Shown here: positions 1 through 6,929 of the stretch, piece after piece | Position numbering within the stretch: position 1 is the first letter of the stretch | Layout: every line of letters begins with the position of its first letter | Source of the DNA: QPJE01 sp051747745 | GTDB lineage: Bacteria > Bacillota > Halanaerobiia > Halanaerobiales > Halanaerobiaceae | Length of the DNA stretch: 23,268 nucleotides | Direction of reading: 5' to 3' | Assembly (NCBI GenBank): GCA_051747745.1 | Contig: JBNJGL010000037.1 | Span: 1-23,268 of the forward strand | Notes under the pieces: generated by a model | Databases searched by the model: none | The model's input: only the letters and a program-made list of their open reading frames with translations | What the model was told of the DNA's origin: nothing | Made by a program: the position numbers and the translations under genes

Positions 1-280
1 TAATAGTCTAAGTGCCTGAGTGCCTATATTAGCATAATGCTAGGATTATACTATTGAAATGTATAGTCGGCTATCTCAGGAGGGCTGATGGCACAGCCTA
101 AAGTCGAAGACAAATTGGGCTACTAGAAATAGACTGCCTTCTAATCATTCGACAACCTCGTGACGGCCTTGATGGCCTAATGCCGAAACTATCATTGCAT
201 AATATAAAAGAGAGTTTCGGTGAAAGTTCCTTTCAGGAATCCTCGTTCGTGAGTTTGCGAACGGGCGGGGAGGATGTCAA
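1..280 (+). mobile_element. Right end of an IS200/IS605-family (TnpB-type) element, truncated by the window edge
   Basis: The end of the element is seen as a G-rich imperfect hairpin (CGTTCG 244-249 pairing with CGAACG 258-263, with ATCCT 239-243 pairing with AGGAT 271-275), followed by TCAA at 277-280. TCAA is the right-end cleavage tetranucleotide known from IS608-type elements, and a GGGGAGGATGTCAA-like end is typical of IS605/IS1341 right ends as I remember them. All three plus frames contain several stops here, so this is not coding; the tnpB ORF would end at or before position 1. At 281 the sequence switches directly to the codons of a mocA-like gene on the minus strand, which sets the boundary. 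The left end and any tnpA are outside the window. Confidence 0.75.
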
Positions 281-296
281 CTGAGAAATTATTGTA
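61..296 (+). ncRNA. Candidate TnpB omega-RNA (reRNA) with guide
   Basis: The stretch is a chain of strong hairpins reading towards the element end: GGCTG 83-87/CAGCC 94-98; GGCC 165-168/GGCC 174-177; CCGAAACT 183-190/AGTTTCGG 213-220; TGAAAG 221-226/CTTTCA 230-235; and the terminal G-rich hairpin 239-275. TnpB guide RNAs are known to be made from the 3' end of the element and to run about 16 nt past the right end, so 281-296 would be the guide. The 5' boundary given is approximate; the RNA may begin nearer position 1 or inside the missing tnpB. Structure is seen; the function is inferred from family knowledge. Confidence 0.55.
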
Positions 297-379
297 TTGT
301 CATACTGCCAGTCCATAAGCTGTTTTAATTTGCCCATTCTTTTAGCTTCACCTGCAGCTAATATAACAGCACTAAACAT
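281..379 (-). pseudogene. MocA/MobA-like molybdenum cofactor cytidylyltransferase, N-terminal fragment cut by IS element
   Basis: The first 33 residues (MFSAVILAAGEAKRMGKLKQ, then LMDWQYDNTIISQ) contain the nucleotidyltransferase signature LAAGxAxRMGxxKQL of the MobA/MocA (NTP_transf_3) family. MocA-type members attach CMP to molybdopterin, giving the MCD cofactor used by xanthine-dehydrogenase-family enzymes, which fits the two such enzymes encoded in this locus. The ATG overlaps the last 8 bases of the alpha-amylase gene (ATGTTTAG), so the two are translationally coupled. After codon 33 the frame enters the IS605-type right end and stops at 233-235. Full-length MocA is about 200 residues, so the visible part is a stub; the rest may lie beyond the element. 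It could also be an unrelated MobA-like NTP transferase, but context favours MocA. Confidence 0.7.
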
Positions 380-1808
380 TTTTATCTCCTTTTTCAACCC
401 AGATAGAATATCCCTCTCCAGAAGTACCTTTAACCAGAAATTCCCCATCTGCATTTTCATCAGTCCAGACTGTTTTTTCAATATTTCCGGTAAAATCATA
501 ATATTCAGTACTGGCTTTGCCAGAATTTACTTTCTTTTTGATTATATTTCCATCATCATGCTGAGTAATCATCATCACCAGACCACTGCCCTGATGATCT
601 TCATCTCCTGCTCTAATATAAGAATAAGTATTTTCATCATTGCTTTCACTTTCATAAGCATCACCATAGGCAAACTTTTTTCGTGCTTCAATTATCTTAT
701 CTATTTTTTCCTTCATACCTCTATTGTAATAATCTTTCCAAAAAATAACCGGTATTCCTTCTCGCCGCATCAATATATACGTATATGCCTGATATTTTCT
801 GTTACTAATTGAAATCGTTCCATATTCATTTTTACCATCTCTATCTGTATCATGATTATCTACAAATGTCACCGCTCGTGAGCCGAAATCTGTATTAATC
901 AGTCCTCTATTACCCAGCCAGCGCATATCTAAATTACCATTCACCATTTCTACAAAAGCTTCTCTCAGGGGGAAATCAAATACATTGAGTCTGTCACTAT
1001 TAACCTCTTGAAGGTAATTTTTTAATGTTTCTATATCATTTACCCATGATTCGCCAATATATAAAAGATCTTTCTGGGAAGACTTTTCTGTCTCTTTTAT
1101 GAAATTTTCAAGAAAACTATTATCAACGTGTTTACTTGCATCAAAACGAAAACCATCAAAATCAATATCGTTTATAATCCATATACCCCAGTTAATAACA
1201 TCTTCTCTCACTGACTGGTTTGCATAATCAAGATCCGCTCCCATCAGATAGTCATCTTCAAAAGAATTATCCCAGCTTTTATGTTTAAACAAAAATTCTC
1301 CCTCTTCTTTACTTCTCTCATTCCAGTCAACACCATCAAAATTACTCCAATCGAGACGGAGGCTGCTGTATTTACCATTTCGGTTGGGAAAATCAAATTT
1401 TGTCCAGACTTCCGCTTTTTCTCCATCCTTCAGGGTAACAGTCTCTTTTTTATCAGCACCCATACGGTGGTTTAATACTGCATCATAAATAACTTTAATA
1501 TCTTTACTGTGCAGAGCTTTGATTGCTCTATCCAGATCATCTTTATTTCCATATTTTGTTCTTATATTTCCTTTTTGATCAAATTCTCCCAGATCCCAGA
1601 GGTCATATGTCCCATAGCCTACATCAAGAGCCCCGGCAGCTCCTTTATTTGCAGGAGGAAACCAGATAAAATCAAAACCGCTTTCTTTAAATTCTGATGC
1701 TCGATCTGCAATAAGATTCCATAATTCTGCTTCTTCAGAAAAATCTTCTGCATATCTGCCGGTATTCATTTCCCAGTAAAATGCCTGCATTATTATTGGA
1801 TTTTCCAT
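372..1808 (-). CDS. Cytoplasmic alpha-amylase, GH13 (AmyA-like)
   Basis: Hydrolyses internal alpha-1,4 bonds of glycogen, starch or maltodextrins. All four GH13 conserved regions are present: DAVLNH (109-114), GFRFDASKH (219-227, nucleophile D223), GESW with acid/base E253, and FVDNHD (315-320, transition-state D320). The N-terminal text PPANKGAAGALDVGYGTYDLWDLGEFDQKG closely resembles E. coli AmyA, here split only for reading: WFPPANKGAAG, VGYGTYDLWDLGEFDQKG. Length of 478 residues suits the cytoplasmic subfamily (GH13_5-like), and there is no signal peptide. The start ATG follows GAGGG. It sits downstream of the azgA terminator, so it probably has its own promoter in 1809-1895. A carbohydrate enzyme inside a purine locus is out of theme; its 3' end overlaps the mocA-like gene. 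Confidence 0.93.
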   Translation of the reverse strand: MENPIIMQAFYWEMNTGRYAEDFSEEAELWNLIADRASEFKESGFDFIWFPPANKGAAGALDVGYGTYDLWDLGEFDQKGNIRTKYGNKDDLDRAIKALHSKDIKVIYDAVLNHRMGADKKETVTLKDGEKAEVWTKFDFPNRNGKYSSLRLDWSNFDGVDWNERSKEEGEFLFKHKSWDNSFEDDYLMGADLDYANQSVREDVINWGIWIINDIDFDGFRFDASKHVDNSFLENFIKETEKSSQKDLLYIGESWVNDIETLKNYLQEVNSDRLNVFDFPLREAFVEMVNGNLDMRWLGNRGLINTDFGSRAVTFVDNHDTDRDGKNEYGTISISNRKYQAYTYILMRREGIPVIFWKDYYNRGMKEKIDKIIEARKKFAYGDAYESESNDENTYSYIRAGDEDHQGSGLVMMITQHDDGNIIKKKVNSGKASTEYYDFTGNIEKTVWTDENADGEFLVKGTSGEGYSIWVEKGDKNV

Positions 1809-1854
1809 AATAATCCCTCAACTTTTCTATTTCTAATTTTATCAATCGATTTCA

Positions 1855-1869
1855 AATTAGACTCTAATT
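1855..1869. promoter_or_regulatory. 15-bp palindrome upstream of the amylase gene, possible operator
   Basis: AATTAGA-C-TCTAATT is a perfect inverted repeat centred about 55 bp upstream of the amylase ATG, in the only spacer between the azgA terminator and the amylase. On the minus strand it overlaps TTGAAT- and TTGAAA-like -35 candidates, where a repressor would sit. No regulator can be assigned, and AT-rich spacers produce such palindromes by chance. Confidence 0.3.
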
Positions 1870-1896
1870 CAAAATAATCTAACAGCACAGGTTTTG

Positions 1897-1920
1897 AAAA
1901 CCCCCCCAAAATTTGGGGGA
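1897..1920 (-). terminator. Rho-independent terminator after azgA-type permease
   Basis: On the minus strand a stem of five G-C pairs (C run at 1903-1907 with GGGGG at 1915-1919), capped by A/T pairs, is followed directly by TTTTC. It lies 16 bases past the permease stop codon, as expected for the end of the ade-azgA unit. The T-run is short, so termination may be partial and allow some read-through into the amylase gene. Confidence 0.6.
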
Positions 1921-1935
1921 GCTGTAGATATCTTT

Positions 1936-3249
1936 TTAATTAAATAAAAAATATAAGACAAATACAAAGCCAAGAATATATACCAGCCAGTGCACATCTT
2001 TACCTTTTCCGGTAAATAGTTTGACCAGTGGATATACTATAAAACCTAAAGCAATACCGTTTGAGATAGAATAAGTAAGCGGCATTGCTATCATAGCTAC
2101 AAAGGCAGGCAGAATCTCTGTAAAATCATCCCAGTCCAGCTTTGTAATATTTGTCATCATCATTGTTCCTACTACAATTAATGCAGGAGCTGTAGCTGCA
2201 CCTGGAACTATACTGATTAATGGTTTGAAAAATAATGATAAAAAGAACAATATAGAAACAACAACACCTGTTAAACCTGTACGTCCTCCTTCTGCTACAC
2301 CAGAAGCAGATTCTACATATGTTGTAACAGTACTTGTACCAAACAAAGCCCCACCTGTTGTACCAATAGCATCAGCTAAAAGAGCTCTACTGGCTTTAGG
2401 AAGGTCTCCGTTTTCGTCCAAATATCCAGCCTGCTGACTTACACCCACTAAAGTTCCAGCTGTATCAAACATATCTACAAATAAGAATGAAAGAAGTACC
2501 CCTATCATACCAAAACTTAAAGCAGAACCAATATCCAGCTGTAATAATACTTCTGACCAATCAGACATCTGTGGCACTGCAATTACTCCTTCAAGTCTGG
2601 GAGTTACTCCATTAATCCAGCCGAAAGCTGTTGAAGCTAAAATACCCCAGAGAAGAGAACCTTTAACATTTTTAGCATGTAAAATACCAGTAACAACCAG
2701 TCCAAATAATGCGACTAACCCGGATCCTTTTAGCACAGTTCCCATAGCAACAAGTGTTGCCTGGTCGGCTACTACTATACCGGCATTCTGAAGACCTATA
2801 AAAGCAATAAATAGACCAATACCGGTACTGATACCTGTCTTTAAAGCCATCGGAATACTGTTAACAATCATTTCTCTTACCGGGGTAACACTTAAAATAA
2901 TAAAAATAATACCTTCCAAAAATATAATTCCCAGTGCTGCCTGCCATGTAACACCCATTCCTAAGACTACAGAATATGCAAAAAATGCATTTAATCCCAT
3001 TCCAGAAGCTAAAGCAAAAGGATAATTTGTCAGTGCTGCCATTGCAAGAGTACCAAGCATTGCCCCCATAATTGTTGCAATAAATACACCATCAAAAGGC
3101 ATCCCCGCTGCTTCTAAAATTGATGGATTAACAAAAATAATATATGCCATTGTCATAAATGTTGTTATACCGGCAATTACCTCTGTCTTTACATCTGTAT
3201 TATTCTTTTTTAATTTAAATATATTATCCAGAAATCCCTGTTCTTCCAT
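1936..3249 (-). CDS. NCS2 family adenine/guanine/hypoxanthine permease (AzgA-like)
   Basis: Integral membrane proton symporter for purine bases of the AzgA/PbuG/PbuO branch of NCS2. The 437 residues are almost wholly hydrophobic, with about 12-14 membrane segments. Family marks seen are GMGLNA (83-88), FVDMFDTAGT (257-266, the transport-site TM8 region) and ESASGVAEGGRTG (313-325, TM10 region), which separate it from the NAT branch represented by the other permease in this window. The ATG has a strong site, AAAGGAGG, 8 bases upstream. It follows adenine deaminase by 68 bp with no terminator between, so the two are very likely cotranscribed: import of adenine, then deamination to hypoxanthine. 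Substrate preference among adenine, guanine and hypoxanthine cannot be read from the sequence. Confidence 0.92.
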   Translation of the reverse strand: MEEQGFLDNIFKLKKNNTDVKTEVIAGITTFMTMAYIIFVNPSILEAAGMPFDGVFIATIMGAMLGTLAMAALTNYPFALASGMGLNAFFAYSVVLGMGVTWQAALGIIFLEGIIFIILSVTPVREMIVNSIPMALKTGISTGIGLFIAFIGLQNAGIVVADQATLVAMGTVLKGSGLVALFGLVVTGILHAKNVKGSLLWGILASTAFGWINGVTPRLEGVIAVPQMSDWSEVLLQLDIGSALSFGMIGVLLSFLFVDMFDTAGTLVGVSQQAGYLDENGDLPKASRALLADAIGTTGGALFGTSTVTTYVESASGVAEGGRTGLTGVVVSILFFLSLFFKPLISIVPGAATAPALIVVGTMMMTNITKLDWDDFTEILPAFVAMIAMPLTYSISNGIALGFIVYPLVKLFTGKGKDVHWLVYILGFVFVLYFLFN

Positions 3250-3317
3250 TAAATTTTACCTCCTTTTATCCTCAACTACTTAAACAATTTAACTACTCTT
3301 ATTTTCACCTCCTGTTT

Positions 3318-5078
3318 TTAAATATCTTTAATCAGAGGAACATTTTTAAATTTAGAAACAGAAAAAAGCCCCTGATCTGTTAACTTAAGTTCTGGTATTA
3401 CTGTGAGTGCCATAAAAGATAAAGTCATAAATGGGCCTTCCCTTGTAACACCTAAAGAAGCTGCTAAATTTCGCAGTTTTTCAAGCTTTTCTGCAACATT
3501 TTTTAGAGATTTGACGGCCATTAAACCTGCCACAGGCAGGGGAAGGCTGTCTATTAATTTACCATCAGCAATAATCACTATTCCCCCCTGCATTTTTTGC
3601 AGTTCTTTAACAGCTGTATACATATCACTCTTTTTAAGACCGGCCACAATGATATTATGAGCATCATGACCAATAGATGTTGCAACAGCTCCTTCTCTGA
3701 GTCCAAAGCCTCTTAAAAGCCCTATTCCAACATTACCGCTTTTATGATGTCTTTCTACTACAGCTAATTTAACAAGATTGTGACCTATCAGTTCTGTTAT
3801 TGGAGGTTCTCCACTATAATTTGCTTCAGTTATATATTCACCTTCACAGGTTACTATCTTATCTTTTAATAATTCTATAACACGGTAAATTTTCCCTGCA
3901 GGAAGCACAAAATTTTCCTTTTTTACAGCAGCTATATTAATAGAATTAAAGATTTTATCTTTAATTTCTGGATTTATATCTTTTTTAAAATCTAAGTTTT
4001 TATCAGAGGTTTCATCCTTGGTTTTTATAAGTGTTCCATTTTCAGCAATTAAACATCCGTCTTTATATACAGATTTTATATTCAAATCAATTAAATTATC
4101 TATTAAAAGTAAATCAGCTTTATATCCTGGAGCAAGTGCTCCTAGATCCTTAAAACCAAGAGCCTGGGCAGCATTAATTGTTGCCATCCTTATAGAGCGG
4201 AGTGGAGATAATCCATACTGAACTGCTTTTTTCACTGCAAAATTTATATGTCCTTCTTTTATTAAATCTCCTGGGTGGCGGTCATCAGTAGCAAAAAAGA
4301 ACCGGCTGCAGTTGCTGTCATTTACTGCCGGAAGTAAGTTAATTAAATCTCGAGTTACAGAACCTTCGCGAATCATGATATACATACCTTTAGAAACTTT
4401 TTCTAAAGCTTCTTCAGCAGTAGTTGCCTCGTGATCAGCCTGTATACCTGCAAGTAAATAAGCATTTAGATCTTTTCCCAGTAAACCAGGAGCATGTCCA
4501 TCTATAAAGTGGTCTTCCGATATTTTTATCTTTTCCCATATTTCTTTTTCTCCATTTATTACCGAAGGGTAATCCATTACCTCTCCCAGACCAAAAATAC
4601 CTTTTTCTTTATAGAGAGGGGATAAATCTTCAGCAGTCAATTCTGCACCAGAGTTTTCGAATCTGCTTGCCGGTACACATGAAGGTAGCATTAAATTAAA
4701 GTTCCACGGCTGTTTTAATCCCTGTTTTAACATATATTTAATGCCCGGAATTCCAGCCACATTGGCAATTTCATGTGGATCTGCAACAATTGTAGTTGTC
4801 CCTCTGGGTATAACTACACGGGCAAATTCTCCTACATCAGTCATCGCACTTTCAAGATGGAGGTGGGCATCAATAAAACCAGGGGTTATTATCTTTCCCC
4901 CAAGGTCTACCTCCTCGACCCCTTCATAATCACCTATACCTAAAATTATGCCAGAGGAAATTGCCAGGTCAGCTCTAATCAATCTTTCATTAAAAACATC
5001 CAGTATCAGGCCATTCTTAAAAACAACTTCTGCCTTAACTTCACCTTTAGCCTGTTTTAATAATTCACGCTTCTGCAA
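3318..5078 (-). CDS. ade: Adenine deaminase
   Basis: Converts adenine to hypoxanthine plus ammonia. It is a metal-dependent amidohydrolase of 586 residues, the usual length for the bacterial Ade/AdeC family. Motifs seen: GFIDAHLHLESAM (68-79, metal ligands H72 and H74), DPHEIANV (100-107), VPASRFENSG (135-144), GHAPG (194-198), ATDDRHP (263-269), and the family-specific SIGHDAHN in the C-terminal domain. The start is TTG at 5076-5078, preceded by GGAGGGGGG; no in-frame ATG fits as well. Together with the AzgA-like permease it forms a two-gene unit. Hypoxanthine made here would be a substrate for the molybdenum hydroxylases encoded upstream. Confidence 0.95.
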   Translation of the reverse strand: MQKRELLKQAKGEVKAEVVFKNGLILDVFNERLIRADLAISSGIILGIGDYEGVEEVDLGGKIITPGFIDAHLHLESAMTDVGEFARVVIPRGTTTIVADPHEIANVAGIPGIKYMLKQGLKQPWNFNLMLPSCVPASRFENSGAELTAEDLSPLYKEKGIFGLGEVMDYPSVINGEKEIWEKIKISEDHFIDGHAPGLLGKDLNAYLLAGIQADHEATTAEEALEKVSKGMYIMIREGSVTRDLINLLPAVNDSNCSRFFFATDDRHPGDLIKEGHINFAVKKAVQYGLSPLRSIRMATINAAQALGFKDLGALAPGYKADLLLIDNLIDLNIKSVYKDGCLIAENGTLIKTKDETSDKNLDFKKDINPEIKDKIFNSINIAAVKKENFVLPAGKIYRVIELLKDKIVTCEGEYITEANYSGEPPITELIGHNLVKLAVVERHHKSGNVGIGLLRGFGLREGAVATSIGHDAHNIIVAGLKKSDMYTAVKELQKMQGGIVIIADGKLIDSLPLPVAGLMAVKSLKNVAEKLEKLRNLAASLGVTREGPFMTLSFMALTVIPELKLTDQGLFSVSKFKNVPLIKDI

Positions 5079-5300
5079 AAAAATCCCCCCTCCACCTTAA
5101 AGTTTTTATATTACAAATCTTCAATCAATATTCCGCTTGTTATTTAATTTATTAAATTTTAATTTATTCCCCAGCTTTTAAAAAATTCAAATATATTATA
5201 ATAAGGGGTCTTGAAATTTTATATATTACGCTGAAAGAAGGGAAATACTACTTTTAAAGTTTTCATAAATTTAGATTTTTATAATTTCATTTCAAAGAAA
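5079..5300. other. Intergenic spacer upstream of ade
   Basis: A very AT-rich, gene-free stretch separating the eleven-gene hydroxylase run from ade-azgA. On the minus strand it must hold the ade promoter. One weak candidate is TTGAAT followed after 18 bases by TAAATT, near 5150-5180. I see no purine-riboswitch core and no clear repeat. The last bases before ade carry its G-rich ribosome binding site. Confidence 0.4.
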
Positions 5301-5322
5301 ATGCATTAAAGCTTTAATGCAT
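5301..5322 (-). terminator. Perfect 22-bp palindrome over the stop codon, possible weak terminator
   Basis: Positions 5301-5311 (ATGCATTAAAG) are the exact reverse complement of 5312-5322, so the last codons and TAA of the PreA-like gene form a hairpin. On the minus strand it is followed by TTTTCTTTG. It could end the long operon, but the stem is AT-rich and has no loop bases, so this is uncertain. Confidence 0.35.
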
Positions 5323-6388
5323 CAAAATTACATCTTGTAACACAGAGGCCGCATCCTGCACATTTATCTTTATCAATAACAATTATATTCTCATCATCCA
5401 GATAATTTGCATTGTAGACACAGCTTGTAATACAGAGTCTGCAGCCTGTACAGTTTTCTCTAATTATCTGTGGAACTTTTGTTTCAAATTTTGCCTTATT
5501 AGTTATTTTTTTCTGGGCCAGCCCTCTTATTTCAGCAAGGCTTTTGTACCCATGTTTATCAAGATATTCTTCAATTTCAGCAGCTATCTTTCCATATACA
5601 GATGGCCCCCTCAGTATAGCAGCAGTACAAACCTGAACAGCTTCTGCCCCGGCCATTATCATTTTTACTGCATCTTCTCCTTTAGATATACCGCCAACAG
5701 CCAGAACAGGAATATCAACAGCATTAACTGCCTCATAGACAGCTCTTAGTGCAAGAGGAAAAATTGCTTCACCAGACAGCCAGCCATATCCATTTTCACT
5801 TCCCATAAGAGGTCTGCCTGTTTTAATATCAAAATCCAGAGTTGGACCAAATGAGTTTATCAAAACTAACCCATCTGCTCCGGCTTTTTCTGCAGCTTTC
5901 GCAAATTTTGGAATATCTATCTGTGGGCTCAATTTGACCATTACAGGCAGATTTGTAGCCCGTTTTGCCGCTTTTATACTTTCTACAACTGGAGAAGTAT
6001 CACTTCCTAAATAATGTGTGGAAAGCTCCAGAGCATCAGCATATTCCTCAACTTCTGCAGATAGTTTTTCTATCTCATCTGCTGTATAACCAAGACCAAC
6101 AATAACAGGTAGTTTTGTCTTTCTAACTGCAGGATATTCATCTTTAAGCCATTTTTCAGGTGGAAGTTCAGACCAGAGTTCTGTATTCATAAACCCACCT
6201 CTTACCTGCGCCATATTAGGACGTGGTACCTGAGCAGCTTTTGTTGATATTGTTTTTGTTACAATAGCTCCAGCACCACCTGCTGCAGCTGCAGCAGCAG
6301 CCTTACCATCTTTGACCGGTGGTCCAGCAGCAGGCATAACTGGATTTTTCATCTCCATTCCAAATAACTTAACACTGATATCAGCCAT
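5306..6388 (-). CDS. DHOD/PreA-like flavoprotein with C-terminal 2x[4Fe-4S] ferredoxin domain
   Basis: A 360-residue cytoplasmic oxidoreductase. Residues 1-270 are a dihydroorotate-dehydrogenase-like FMN barrel (GLGYTADE region, VMVKLSP 149-155, LAVGGISKGEDAVKMIMAGAEAVQVC 229-254, read as the phosphate-binding loop). Residues 313-323 (CxxCxxCxxxC) and 343-353 (CxxCxxCxxxC) are two 4Fe-4S motifs. This layout matches PreA, the electron-transferring half of NAD-dependent dihydropyrimidine dehydrogenase, but the usual N-x-S-C-P loop with the active-site Cys is not visible; the aligned place reads ELSTHYLGSD (121-130). Start ATG has GAGGTG 9 bases upstream and overlaps the NTPase stop by 8 bases. 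It is the last gene of the hydroxylase operon, so a reductive step on a purine-derived ring, or electron exchange with the hydroxylases, is plausible but unproven. Confidence 0.85.
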   Translation of the reverse strand: MADISVKLFGMEMKNPVMPAAGPPVKDGKAAAAAAAGGAGAIVTKTISTKAAQVPRPNMAQVRGGFMNTELWSELPPEKWLKDEYPAVRKTKLPVIVGLGYTADEIEKLSAEVEEYADALELSTHYLGSDTSPVVESIKAAKRATNLPVMVKLSPQIDIPKFAKAAEKAGADGLVLINSFGPTLDFDIKTGRPLMGSENGYGWLSGEAIFPLALRAVYEAVNAVDIPVLAVGGISKGEDAVKMIMAGAEAVQVCTAAILRGPSVYGKIAAEIEEYLDKHGYKSLAEIRGLAQKKITNKAKFETKVPQIIRENCTGCRLCITSCVYNANYLDDENIIVIDKDKCAGCGLCVTRCNFDALKL

Positions 6389-6929
6389 AATTTAACACCT
6401 CTTTTAGTATTTTTAAGAATTTTATAAAAATTTTATCCCTGTTTTCTTCTTTAACTCTAAATATTTTAATATTATCTAATTTTCTTATTTCATTTAAAAA
6501 TTCATTTTCCTCATCTTTAATTATACCAATAGAAATTTTTTCACTTTTTAGAATCTCAATTACTTTATTTCTGAATTTTTTTGCTTTTAATTCAAACCTG
6601 CCCAGCTCATCCATTAAAACAGGTTCTTTACAGTTTTCCAGCAGTTCTAATCCATATGTTTCGAAAATTTCTGGTCTGATTATAAAATTAGAATCTGTAT
6701 CTTTCCTAAAAGCAAAAGTATTATCTTCATTTTTGTTTTTTGCATCAATTTCTACAAATTTTTGTCCGGATAGCAGGAAAAAAGCGGTACAGCTTCCTGC
6801 AGCTGTTTTTTCTCTCCCGACAGTAAAACCGCCGGGAGTTATTTTTAATTTTAATAAAGCTTTTTTTATAATAGTACTTTTCCCTGCACCTTTTTTTCCT
6901 GTTAAAAATATATTATTTATTTTCTTCAT
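6381..6929 (-). CDS. THEP1-type nucleoside-triphosphatase (NTPase_1 family)
   Basis: A small P-loop NTPase of 182 residues. Walker A is GKKGAGKST (11-19) and Walker B is PVLMDELGRFE (103-113), both as in the NTPase_1/DUF265 (THEP1) family, whose members hydrolyse NTPs but have poorly known roles. The start ATG overlaps the end of the medium Mo-subunit gene by 17 bases, and its stop overlaps the PreA-like start by 8, so it is translated as part of the hydroxylase operon. Such fixed linkage suggests a maturation or cofactor-insertion role for the molybdenum hydroxylases, comparable in position to YqeC-like P-loop proteins in selenium-dependent hydroxylase clusters. That function is inference. 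Confidence 0.83.
   Translation of the reverse strand: MKKINNIFLTGKKGAGKSTIIKKALLKLKITPGGFTVGREKTAAGSCTAFFLLSGQKFVEIDAKNKNEDNTFAFRKDTDSNFIIRPEIFETYGLELLENCKEPVLMDELGRFELKAKKFRNKVIEILKSEKISIGIIKDEENEFLNEIRKLDNIKIFRVKEENRDKIFIKFLKILKEVLNYG

Noticed and set aside
1..280. IscB/HEARO element or group II intron end
   Set aside because: The RNA-like structure abuts a right end with a G-rich hairpin and TCAA, typical of TnpB elements; there is no domain V-like hairpin or GTGYG intron boundary. An IscB-type reading in the opposite direction cannot be fully excluded.
297..812. Plus-strand open frame of 171 codons inside the amylase gene, and similar plus-strand frames elsewhere
   Set aside because: They lie opposite clear protein-coding genes, have no domain signature and are rich in Phe/Ile/Ser, as expected for antisense frames of AT-rich genes.
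3250..3317. Extra small gene after an AGGAGGTG between ade and the AzgA-like permease
   Set aside because: The Shine-Dalgarno-like sequence has no start codon followed by a meaningful open frame in the 68-bp spacer.
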